Assembly (NCBI GenBank): GCA_027619995.1
Contig: JAQCGR010000008.1
Location: forward strand, 1-33,286
Direction: 5' to 3'
DNA from: Pseudomonadota bacterium
GTDB lineage: Bacteria; Pseudomonadota; Alphaproteobacteria; CADEGL01
DNA: 33,286 nt
This document shows positions 22,443 through 28,940 of this stretch, in pieces (positions within the stretch are counted from its first letter, which is position 1; every line of letters begins with the position of its first letter). The notes beneath the pieces are model-generated. The model saw only the letters and a program-made list of their open reading frames with translations, had not been told where the DNA came from and searched no databases. A program made the translations under genes and the position numbers.

Positions 22443-23456
22443 TTGCGCTATTTCCCCGTTTTCTTCGATCTGCGCGATCGTCCATGCCTGCTTGTCGGTG
22501 GAGGAGAGGTGGCGGCCCGCAAGCTGCGTCTCCTGCGCGGGGCGGGTGCCACCGTGACCATCGTTGCTCCCTCGGTCACGGCGGAGATCGCGGGCTTGGC
22601 GGCCGCCGGTCATATCCGCTGGCGGGACCGCGCCTTTCACGCGGAAGACTTGGCCGACGCGATCCTGGCCTTCGCGGCGACCGGCGATGAGGAGGTCGAC
22701 CGGGCCGTGGCGCGCGCGGGGCGGATGGCCGGGGTGCCGGTCAATGTGGTCGATGCGCCGGTGCTTTCCGATTTCACCGTGCCGGCCATCGTCGATCGCG
22801 ATCCGATCGTGATCGGCATTTCGACCGGCGGCGCATCGCCGGTCCTGGCGCGGCGCATCCGACGGTCGATCGAGGCCATTTTGCCGGCGCGGATCGGCGC
22901 GCTCGCGCGCCTTGCCGGTGAGTTTCGGAGCGCGGTCGCCGCCCTGGTGCCGGACCCGGATGCCCGTCGCCGGTTGTGGGAACGCGTCTTCGACGGCGTC
23001 GTGGCCGAGCGCGCTTTGGCCGGCGATATGCCCGGCGCGCGCGAGGCCCTGCTCTCTCTTGCCAATCGCCGCGGGGCGGTCGAGCCCCTTCCGGGTCGGA
23101 TATCGATCCTCGGCGCGACCGAAAAGGACGCGGATCTGTTGAGCCTGCGCGGGTTGCATCGGCTGCAGGGCGCCGATTGCCTGATCCGCATGACCGGCGC
23201 GGCTCCGGCGCTGACGTCCATGGCACGCCGGGATGCGGAGCGCCGCGATTTCGGCCCCGACGATCCGGTCGCGCTGGGGCGATTCGCGGAGGCCGAACTG
23301 CGTTCGGGCCGCCATGTCGTGGTGATCCTCGCCGAGGACCCCGCCGCTTCGCCCGACCTGTCTGGGCTGCTCTGCGCCCTTGCCGAGCGCGGCATCGCGG
23401 CGGAGACGGTGGGGTCCGCGCCGACCCAGGCGATTCCGGAAAGGAAACGGGCATGA
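22443..23456 (+). CDS. Siroheme synthase: precorrin-2 dehydrogenase/ferrochelatase with a half-length SUMT-like domain (TTG start)
   Basis: This 337-residue protein has the complete N-terminal CysG/Met8 module: the NAD motif LLVGGGEVAARK (17-27), the catalytic D104 in VVDAP, and S-x-GG-x-SPVLAR (127-136). It converts precorrin-2 to sirohydrochlorin and then to siroheme, the cofactor of the sulfite reductase encoded downstream. Residues 218-337 resemble only the first half of a uroporphyrinogen methyltransferase (LLSLRGLHRLQGADC), without the GGDPxxFGRG motif. So methylation must come from another gene. TTG 22443 is the start, as GGAGG lies 9 nt upstream. It is translationally coupled (ATGA) to the DUF2849 gene. 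Confidence 0.9.
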   Translation: MRYFPVFFDLRDRPCLLVGGGEVAARKLRLLRGAGATVTIVAPSVTAEIAGLAAAGHIRWRDRAFHAEDLADAILAFAATGDEEVDRAVARAGRMAGVPVNVVDAPVLSDFTVPAIVDRDPIVIGISTGGASPVLARRIRRSIEAILPARIGALARLAGEFRSAVAALVPDPDARRRLWERVFDGVVAERALAGDMPGAREALLSLANRRGAVEPLPGRISILGATEKDADLLSLRGLHRLQGADCLIRMTGAAPALTSMARRDAERRDFGPDDPVALGRFAEAELRSGRHVVVILAEDPAASPDLSGLLCALAERGIAAETVGSAPTQAIPERKRA

Positions 23457-23749
23457 CCGCGCGCATCGTCACCGCGAACGGGCTGCGGGACGGCGAGGTT
23501 CTCTATCTCGCCCGGGGCGGCCGGTGGACCCGCGACCTCGCCGAGGCCGAACCGGCCGAGAGCCCGGAGGCGGAGGCCGCGCTCATGGCCATCGCCGAAG
23601 GCGCCATGCGCTGCCGGGCCGTGGTCGAAGCCTATGCCATGGCCGTGGCCGTGGAGGAGGGCACCCCGCACCCGTTGAGCCAGCGCGAACGGATCCGCGC
23701 GGCCGGGCCCACCGTGGGCACGGATATCGCAATCGAAAGGGGCCGGTGA
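23453..23749 (+). CDS. DUF2849 family small protein
   Basis: This 98-residue cytoplasmic protein starts at ATG 23453, overlapping the siroheme synthase stop (ATGA). It begins MTARIVTANGLRDGEVLYLA and has RWTRDLAEAEPAESPEAEAAL, which fits DUF2849, a family usually found between siroheme synthase and sulfite reductase genes in Alphaproteobacteria (from family knowledge). Its stop overlaps the expected sulfite reductase start (TGATG). GGAAAGGAAAC upstream contains the ribosome binding site. The function is not known; its fixed position suggests help with assembly of, or electron transfer to, sulfite reductase. Confidence 0.88.
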   Translation: MTARIVTANGLRDGEVLYLARGGRWTRDLAEAEPAESPEAEAALMAIAEGAMRCRAVVEAYAMAVAVEEGTPHPLSQRERIRAAGPTVGTDIAIERGR

Positions 23750-23814
23750 TGTAACGCTACGACGAATTCGACAGCGCCCTGGTCAACGAACGGGTCGCGC
23801 AGTTCCGGGGGCAG
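23749..23814 (+). other. Ancestral 5' end of cysI interrupted by TAA at codon 2
   Basis: Sulfite reductases of this type begin MYRYDEFD. Here the TGATG junction with the DUF2849 gene gives ATG 23749-23751, the next codon is TAA 23752-23754, and the following 20 codons read RYDEFDSALVNERVAQFRGQ, clearly conserved coding sequence in the same frame as cysI. The expected tyrosine codon (TAC or TAT) is one base from TAA. So either the gene carries a nonsense change, the base is an assembly error, or translation now starts at CTG 23779 or GTG 23815. Confidence 0.85.
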
Positions 23815-25404
23815 GTGGCCCGCCGCCTATCCGGCGATCTGGACGAGGACCGGTTCAAGCCGCTGCGCCTGATGAACGGGGTCTACCTCCAGCTTCACGC
23901 CTATATGCTGCGGGTGGCGATTCCCTACGGCACCCTCGATTCGCGCGAGATGTGCCGGCTGGCGCGAATCGCGCGGGTCTACGACCGGGGCTATGGCCAT
24001 TTCACCACGCGCCAGAATATCCAGTTCAACTGGCCCAAGCTGGCCGAGGTGCCGGACATCCTGGCCGATCTGGCCGAGGTCGAGATGCACGCCATCCAGA
24101 CCAGCGGCAACTGCATCCGCAATGTGACGGCCGACCATTTCGCCGGGGCCGCGGCCGATGAGGTCGAGGACCCGCGCATCCATGCCGAGGTGATCCGGCA
24201 ATGGTCGACCCTGCATCCCGAATTCTCGTTCCTGCCGCGCAAGTTCAAGATCGCCGTGACCGGCGCCGCGCGCGACCGGGCCGCCATCAACGTCCACGAT
24301 ATCGGCCTGCAGATGCTGCGCAACGAGGCGGGCGAGCCGGGCTTTCGCGTGGTCGTTGGCGGCGGACTGGGGCGGACGCCGATCGTCGGGCCGACCATCC
24401 GCGAGTTCCTGCCCAAGGCCGAACTGCTGTCCTATCTCGAGGCGATCCTGCGCGTCTACAACCGGCTGGGGCGGCGCGACAACCCGTTCAAGGCACGCAT
24501 CAAGATCCTGGTGGCGAGTGTGGGCGGCGATGTCTTCGCGGCCATGGTCGAGGAGGAGTGGCAGGCCCTGCGCGGCGGTTCTCTCGACCTGCCGGAGGAG
24601 GAGGTCGCGCGCATCGCGGCCTATTTCGCGTCGCCGCCCTTCGAGGCGCTGCCGGCGCAGGATACCGGCTTCGAGGCGATGCGCTTCGAGGACCGGGATT
24701 TCGCACGCTGGTGCCGCACCAACCTGCACGCCCATAAGCAGCAGGGCTACGCGATTCTTAGCATCTCCCTCAAGCCCGTGGGCGGGGTGCCGGGCGATGC
24801 GACGGCCGAGCAGATGGAGGCGGTGGCCGATCTCGCCGAGCGCTACGGTCAGGACGAAATCCGCGTCAGCCACGAGCAGAACCTGGTCCTGCCGCATATC
24901 CGCCTGCGCGACGTCCATGCGGTCTGGCAGGGCCTGGTCGCGGCCGGGCTGGGCGCGGCCAATATCGGCCTGGTCTCGGACATCATTTCCTGCCCGGGGC
25001 TGGACTACTGCAACCTGGCAAATGCCCGCTCGATCCCCGTGGCGCAGCGCATCGCGACGCGTTTCGCCGATCTCGACCGCCAGCACGATATCGGCGAGCT
25101 GAAGCTCAAGATCTCGGGCTGCATCAATGCCTGCGGCCATCACCATGTCGGCCATATCGGCATTCTCGGGGTCGATAAGAAAGGCAGCGAATTCTACCAG
25201 ATCACCCTGGGCGGCAGTGCCGGGGAGGATGCCAGCCTGGGCGATATCGTCGGCCCGGCCTTTTCCTACGACGATGTGGTCGATGCGGTGGAAACCCTGG
25301 TCGAAACCTATGTCGGCCTCCGCGAGAAGGGCGAACGCTTTCTCGACGCCTATCGCCGCCTGGGTCCGGCCCCATTCAAGGAGGCGCTCTATGCCGGTCA
25401 TTAA
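23815..25404 (+). CDS. cysI: Sulfite reductase hemoprotein (siroheme, [4Fe-4S])
   Basis: This protein of 529 residues, counted from GTG 23815, reduces sulfite to sulfide with six electrons at a coupled siroheme-[4Fe-4S] centre. The cluster cysteines are visible: C393 and C399 (SCPGLDYC) and C436 and C440 (SGCINACGHHH). GYGHFTTRQNIQFNW and HEQNLVLPHIR are repeats of the siroheme-binding fold. The frame continues upstream with conserved family residues to 23755, where an in-frame TAA blocks the expected ATG 23749 (see the separate entry). No flavoprotein (CysJ) gene is in the operon, so ferredoxin or an unknown donor is likely. Its stop overlaps the DUF934 start by 14 bp. Confidence 0.92.
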   Translation: MARRLSGDLDEDRFKPLRLMNGVYLQLHAYMLRVAIPYGTLDSREMCRLARIARVYDRGYGHFTTRQNIQFNWPKLAEVPDILADLAEVEMHAIQTSGNCIRNVTADHFAGAAADEVEDPRIHAEVIRQWSTLHPEFSFLPRKFKIAVTGAARDRAAINVHDIGLQMLRNEAGEPGFRVVVGGGLGRTPIVGPTIREFLPKAELLSYLEAILRVYNRLGRRDNPFKARIKILVASVGGDVFAAMVEEEWQALRGGSLDLPEEEVARIAAYFASPPFEALPAQDTGFEAMRFEDRDFARWCRTNLHAHKQQGYAILSISLKPVGGVPGDATAEQMEAVADLAERYGQDEIRVSHEQNLVLPHIRLRDVHAVWQGLVAAGLGAANIGLVSDIISCPGLDYCNLANARSIPVAQRIATRFADLDRQHDIGELKLKISGCINACGHHHVGHIGILGVDKKGSEFYQITLGGSAGEDASLGDIVGPAFSYDDVVDAVETLVETYVGLREKGERFLDAYRRLGPAPFKEALYAGH

Positions 25405-25918
25405 GGACGGACAGCTGGTCGAGGACGACTGGACCTTCATGCCCGATTCCGTGCCGCTCGATGAGGTTTCCCGGCCGGTCATCTCGCTCGCGCGCTGGCA
25501 GGGCGAAAGCCGCGCACTGCGCGTGCGGAACCTGCGGCTCGGCCTGCGTCTGCCGAACGATGCCGATCCGGCGGCGGTCGGCGCCGAACTCCACCGATTC
25601 GCTCTGATCGAGCTGGAATTCCCGACTTTCCGGGACGGCCGCGCCTATAGCCAGGCCCGGTTGCTGCGCGAACGCCACGGCTATCTCGGCGAATTGCGCG
25701 CGGTGGGGGCGATCGGACGCGACCAGTATTTCTTTCTCGACCGTTGCGGTTTCGATTCCGTCACGGTCGCGGGCGACGAGGCCGAACTCGCGCGCGCGCT
25801 CGAGGGCTGGTTCGAGGCGATGGCCGAGATTTCGGTGCCGATGCAGCCCGCTTCTGACCGGCGGCCACCGGCATCGTCCCTGCGCGAGCGCCGGCGCGCC
25901 GCGGCGGGTGCGTCATGA
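25391..25918 (+). CDS. DUF934 family protein of the sulfite reductase operon
   Basis: This 175-residue protein overlaps the end of cysI (ATG 25391) and the start of cysH (ATGA). The core motifs LPNDADP, LIELEFPTFRDGRAYSQARLLRERHGYLGELRAVG and RDQYFFLDRCGFDSV (quoted here in pieces ELEFPTFRDGRAYSQARLL and GELRAVGAIGRDQYFFLDRC) are those of DUF934, nearly always next to sulfite reductase. The last about 25 residues are an Arg/Ala-rich tail. The family has been called a probable oxidoreductase, but the reaction has not been established to my knowledge. Its place suggests a role in electron delivery to, or assembly of, CysI. Confidence 0.9.
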   Translation: MPVIKDGQLVEDDWTFMPDSVPLDEVSRPVISLARWQGESRALRVRNLRLGLRLPNDADPAAVGAELHRFALIELEFPTFRDGRAYSQARLLRERHGYLGELRAVGAIGRDQYFFLDRCGFDSVTVAGDEAELARALEGWFEAMAEISVPMQPASDRRPPASSLRERRRAAAGAS

Positions 25919-26700
25919 ATGCCGCCGAACAGGCGGCCTTTCTGGCCGAGAGCCATGCGGGGCTGGACGGCGTCGCTCTGCTGCGGCCGCTCGTGACGGA
26001 GGTCTTCGCTGGGCGTGTCGCGCTGGTCTCGTCCTTCGGGACCGAGGCCGCCGTGCTGCTCTCCCTGGTCGCCGAGGTCGATCCGGCGACGCCGGTCGTC
26101 TTCCTCGATACGCTCAAGCATTTCGATGCGACGGAAGCCTATCGCGACACCTTGGCCGAGCGGCTGGGGTTGATCGACCTGCGCATCGTCCGGCCGGATC
26201 CCGCGACCCTGGCGCAGACCGATCCGGACGGCACCATGTGGCGCGAGGCGCCGGATGCCTGTTGCCATATCCGCAAGGTCCTGCCGTTGCGCGCCGCGCT
26301 CCGGGGCTTCGATGCCTGGATCACGGGACGCAAACGCTATCAGGGCGTGTTGCGCGCGAACCTGCCGGCGATCGAGGCGGAAGAGGGGCGGATCAAGATC
26401 AACCCGCTCGCCAATTGGAGTCCTGAACGGATCGAGGAGGAGTTCGTCGCCCGCGCCCTGCCGCGCCATCCCCTGGAGGCGAAAGGCTACTATTCGATCG
26501 GCTGCCTGCCCTGCACGGCGCAGGCGGATCCAGTGGAGGGCCCGCGATCGGGGCGTTGGGCCGACCAGGACAAGACGGAATGCGGCATCCATCTGCCCTA
26601 TCGGCCGGCGACAGGGTCGCGCGCGGCCAAACCGCGCGAGGACAGGCTGCTGGGCCGGGATGTCGGGAAATGGCCCGAACGGACCGGGGCCGGCTGTTAG
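25915..26700 (+). CDS. cysH: Phosphoadenylyl/adenylyl-sulfate reductase, [4Fe-4S] APS-reductase type
   Basis: This 261-residue thiol-dependent reductase turns activated sulfate into sulfite, the step before CysI. It has the nucleotide-binding VSSFGTEAAVLL and the catalytic cysteine C223 in KTECGIH. It also has the paired cysteines C116-C117 (DACCHIRK) and C197/C200 (GCLPC) that bind a [4Fe-4S] cluster. These four cysteines separate APS reductases from cluster-free PAPS reductases such as E. coli CysH, so APS is the likely substrate. ATG 25915 overlaps the DUF934 stop. The sulfate-activating genes are not in the window. A 13-bp hairpin spans its stop codon. Confidence 0.93.
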   Translation: MNAAEQAAFLAESHAGLDGVALLRPLVTEVFAGRVALVSSFGTEAAVLLSLVAEVDPATPVVFLDTLKHFDATEAYRDTLAERLGLIDLRIVRPDPATLAQTDPDGTMWREAPDACCHIRKVLPLRAALRGFDAWITGRKRYQGVLRANLPAIEAEEGRIKINPLANWSPERIEEEFVARALPRHPLEAKGYYSIGCLPCTAQADPVEGPRSGRWADQDKTECGIHLPYRPATGSRAAKPREDRLLGRDVGKWPERTGAGC

Positions 26701-26714
26701 GCAGCCGGCTCCGG
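26684..26714. terminator. Long hairpin at the end of the cys operon
   Basis: CCGGGGCCGGCTG (26684-26696) pairs with CAGCCGGCTCCGG (26702-26714), 13 bp with one G-T pair and a 5-nt loop that holds the cysH stop codon. It lies between convergent cysH and the PLDc_N gene. There is no T-run on either strand, so it may be a transcript-stabilising hairpin or a weak terminator. Confidence 0.5.
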
Positions 26715-26743
26715 GAAGAAATCGGATCTGCAAGGCCGGATCG

Positions 26744-26926
26744 TCAGCGACCGCTGCGCGGACCCATGAAAAGCCAGAGGACAAAACCCAGGAAGGGAAA
26801 GATCACGACGATCAGAATCCACAGGATCTTGCCTCCGCCGGAGGCATTGCTCTGAAGAATGCTCACGACCGCCCAGATCCACAGGACGAAGAGCAGAAGG
26901 CCGATAATGCCGAATTCAAGACCCAT
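26744..26926 (-). CDS. PLDc_N domain small membrane protein
   Basis: This 60-residue protein consists almost only of two transmembrane helices: GIIGLLLFVLWIWAVVSIL (about 6-24) and ILWILIVVIFPFLGFVLWLF (about 34-53), ending MGPRSGR. This is the stand-alone phospholipase D-nuclease N-terminal (PLDc_N) family, an inner-membrane domain with no catalytic residues of its own. AGAGAGGAAC lies upstream of ATG 26926. It is followed at 33 bp upstream by the chalcone-isomerase-like gene on the same strand, so the two may be co-transcribed. The role is unknown. Confidence 0.88.
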   Translation of the reverse strand: MGLEFGIIGLLLFVLWIWAVVSILQSNASGGGKILWILIVVIFPFLGFVLWLFMGPRSGR

Positions 26927-26959
26927 GATGGCTGTTCCTCTCTTACTTTCGCCGGCCGG

Positions 26960-27562
26960 CTAGCGCCGCCGGTCGTTGCTTTCCACCGGCCGGGCCGAAA
27001 CGGCATCCTGCGGGTGTCCCATAAGTTTGGCGCGGAGATCACGGGAGACGGGGTCCGGCCCAACCCATTGGGCAAGAAGGTCGGCCATCAGGCCCGGGCC
27101 GTCAACGCGTTCGCTCGAACCCGTGTTCATCTCGATCACGGTGCCGATACCGGGCCGGTAGTGAAAGAGGATGGCATCTCCCTTGCCGAGCCGGTCATAG
27201 GCGGCTTCGAGGCGCGCCAACTGGGCGGGCGTCATGTGGCGTTCGAATATGTCGCGCCATTTGCCCGGTATCGACGGGACCTCATTGATCAGCAGTTCGA
27301 TACGGAAGGCGGCCGCGGTCTCGCCGTCGAGCGCCATGGTATCGCCCCGCCGGAATTCGGCCAGACGATCGCCGGGCAGATACAGCGCGGCCTCGTAGAT
27401 GTCGATCCAGAGCATCTCGCGTATGCCGCTGCCGTTCTGCTCCAGCCGAAGATCGTCGAGAACGGCCATCGGCGGGGCGGCCGCCAGGGCCGCCGCGGGA
27501 CAAAACAACGCCAAGAACGCGACGACGGCCGCGCGTCTAATGTCGATCATCATGCATATCAT
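26960..27562 (-). CDS. Chalcone-isomerase-like exported protein
   Basis: This 200-residue protein has signal peptide-like RRAAVVAFLALFCPAAALAA. A single domain follows with LRLEQNGSGIREMLWIDIYEAALYLP, close to the chalcone isomerase-like (Chalcone_3) family, plus LAQWVGPDPVSRDLRAKLMG near the end, where this family has its GxDPxSxxLK-type pattern. Bacterial members are periplasmic, and chalcone isomerase activity is not expected; their function is mostly unknown. Three start codons (27562, 27550, 27547) are possible, none with a clear ribosome binding site. It lies upstream of the PLDc_N gene. A 10-bp inverted repeat lies just before it. Confidence 0.82.
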   Translation of the reverse strand: MICMMIDIRRAAVVAFLALFCPAAALAAAPPMAVLDDLRLEQNGSGIREMLWIDIYEAALYLPGDRLAEFRRGDTMALDGETAAAFRIELLINEVPSIPGKWRDIFERHMTPAQLARLEAAYDRLGKGDAILFHYRPGIGTVIEMNTGSSERVDGPGLMADLLAQWVGPDPVSRDLRAKLMGHPQDAVSARPVESNDRRR

Positions 27563-27581
27563 GCGATCAAACCTAGGGCGG

Positions 27582-27619
27582 CGGCGGGTTTCGACAATTA
27601 AACTACGTTAAACCCGCCG
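27582..27619. promoter_or_regulatory. Inverted repeat CGGCGGGTTT / AAACCCGCCG upstream of the chalcone-isomerase-like gene
   Basis: Arms 27582-27591 and 27610-27619 are perfect over 10 bp and enclose an 18-bp AT-rich segment. They lie 20 bp before the start of the minus-strand gene. This could be a 5'-UTR hairpin or a dimer operator flanking a promoter. Confidence 0.4.
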
Positions 27620-27699
27620 AATTATTTTCCGCCAGTTTGGATCGGACTGCTTCTGCTCAGCAGCGGGGTATCCGGCCATTCTCGATTCGTTTTTCTCAT

Positions 27700-27935
27700 T
27701 CTTTTCCGCCGCGCCCACGGATCTGGGCCCAGGGCAGTTTTCGTCCGCCTGCTGGCGGCCTCCCTGTTGTGCCTGCCGCTGGGTTTGGAGCGCGAGGCCC
27801 GGGACAAGTCGGCCGGCATGCAGACCCATATGCTGGTCTCGATCGCCGTGGCGGGCGCGGCCGGCCTGGCCTGGTCGTGTTGTTCGTCCTTGCCGTATCG
27901 AAGCCCATGCCAAGGGCAGGGACCCCGAATGACCG
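27700..27935 (+). pseudogene. MgtC/SapB-family gene remnant, in the 466-bp gap before the TauD gene
   Basis: Plus-strand translation across 27737-27850 reads VFVRLLAASLLCLPLGLEREA and then RDKSAGMQTHMLVSIAVAG, the recognisable N-terminal signature of MgtC/SapB membrane proteins (LGLEREARDKSAGxxTHMLV). About 60 bp later, in the next frame, LVVLFVLAVSKPMPR resembles the last transmembrane segment. So the middle of the gene is gone and the ends lie in different frames. No ORF of usual MgtC length (about 220 residues) exists. The rest of 27563-28028 holds the inverted repeat at 27582 and no other gene that I can support. Confidence 0.6.
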
Positions 27936-28028
27936 CGGCGTCTGGCTCCGGGCACACGGAATTGGCATAATTCGCCGGGTGTGGCTCCGGCCCCCAAGGC
28001 GGGCCGCGGCAAGGAGGGAGGCGCAGTC

Positions 28029-28895
28029 ATGACCATCGAGATTCGACCGACAGGCGGGGCATTGGGCGCGGAGGTGCTGGGTGTCGATCTGGCGCGGCCG
28101 CTGAACGACGCCGATTTCGCGACGGTTCGCCAAGCCTGGTTCGACCATCTTCTGCTGCTGTTCCGCAACCAGGACGTCCCGGCCGCGCAGCAGGCGGGTT
28201 TCGCCGCGCGCTTCGGCGAACTCGACGGCGTGCCCGGTTGGCGCGACAAGCACGCGGCGGGCGAGGAGAACATCCTCATCATCTCCAACGTCAAGCAGAA
28301 CGGCGAGGCGCTGGGCGTGCTCGGCGACGGCGAGCTCGAATGGCATACCGACATGTCCTATATGCCGGTGCCGCCGAGCGTCAGCATGCTCCATGCCCGC
28401 GAGGTTCCGGACTCAGGGGGCGATACGCATTTCATGAACATGTACGCGGTTTACGAGGCGCTGCCGGCCGCTCTGGCCGAGGCCGTGCGGGGGCGGGTGC
28501 TCAACCATGACTCGTCCTATGACAGTTCGAACAATCTGCGGCCCGGCGCGAAGGAAGTGACCCGGGCGAGCGACGCGCCGGGCGCGCACCATCCCCTGGT
28601 CCGCCGCCATGCCGAGACGGGCCGGGCCGGGCTCTATCTCGGCCGCCGCCGCAACGCCTGGGTGGTCGGAATGGAGGAGGCGGAAAGCGAGCAGTTGCTG
28701 GACCGGCTTTGGGCCTTCGCCCGCCGGCCGGAATTCGCCTGGGCCCATCAATGGAAGGCCGGCGATGTCCTGATGTGGGACAACCGCTGCACCATGCACC
28801 GGCGCGATTCCTTCGACCCGGCGGCGCGGCGCGTGATGCATCGCGCCCAGGTCAAGGGCGAGGCGCCGCTCGCTGTGGAATCCGTGGCGGCCTGA
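28029..28895 (+). CDS. TauD/TfdA-family 2-oxoglutarate-dependent dioxygenase
   Basis: This 288-residue non-haem iron(II) oxygenase couples decarboxylation of 2-oxoglutarate to hydroxylation of a substrate. The facial triad is visible: H106 and D108 in ELEWHTDMSY, and H271 in RRVMHRAQ, followed by the arginine that binds 2-oxoglutarate. The N-terminal IEIRPTGGALGAEVLGVDL is a family hallmark. AGGAGGGAGG lies 7 nt before ATG 28029. The family includes taurine dioxygenase, which releases sulfite, and it lies 1.3 kb from the sulfite-reduction genes, but substrate specificity cannot be told. An intrinsic terminator follows. Confidence 0.92.
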   Translation: MTIEIRPTGGALGAEVLGVDLARPLNDADFATVRQAWFDHLLLLFRNQDVPAAQQAGFAARFGELDGVPGWRDKHAAGEENILIISNVKQNGEALGVLGDGELEWHTDMSYMPVPPSVSMLHAREVPDSGGDTHFMNMYAVYEALPAALAEAVRGRVLNHDSSYDSSNNLRPGAKEVTRASDAPGAHHPLVRRHAETGRAGLYLGRRRNAWVVGMEEAESEQLLDRLWAFARRPEFAWAHQWKAGDVLMWDNRCTMHRRDSFDPAARRVMHRAQVKGEAPLAVESVAA

Positions 28896-28911
28896 GCGCG
28901 TCGCGCAACGG

Positions 28912-28940
28912 GAAAAGGGGCGAACGCCCCTTTTCGTTTT
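28912..28940. terminator. Bidirectional intrinsic terminator
   Basis: GAAAAGGGGC (28912-28921) and GCCCCTTTTC (28926-28935) form a perfect 10-bp stem with a GAAC loop. T-runs follow on both strands (TTTTCGTTTT on plus, TTTTCCC on minus). It separates the convergent dioxygenase and universal stress protein genes. Confidence 0.88.

Noticed and set aside
23827-25482. A 551-codon minus-strand frame antisense to cysI
   Set aside because: cysI has all cluster cysteines and conserved motifs on the plus strand; the antisense frame has none and would overlap DUF934.
27608-28354. A 248-codon minus-strand frame over the gap and the dioxygenase start
   Set aside because: It overlaps the strongly supported TauD gene and has no domain; the gap itself shows an MgtC remnant on the plus strand.
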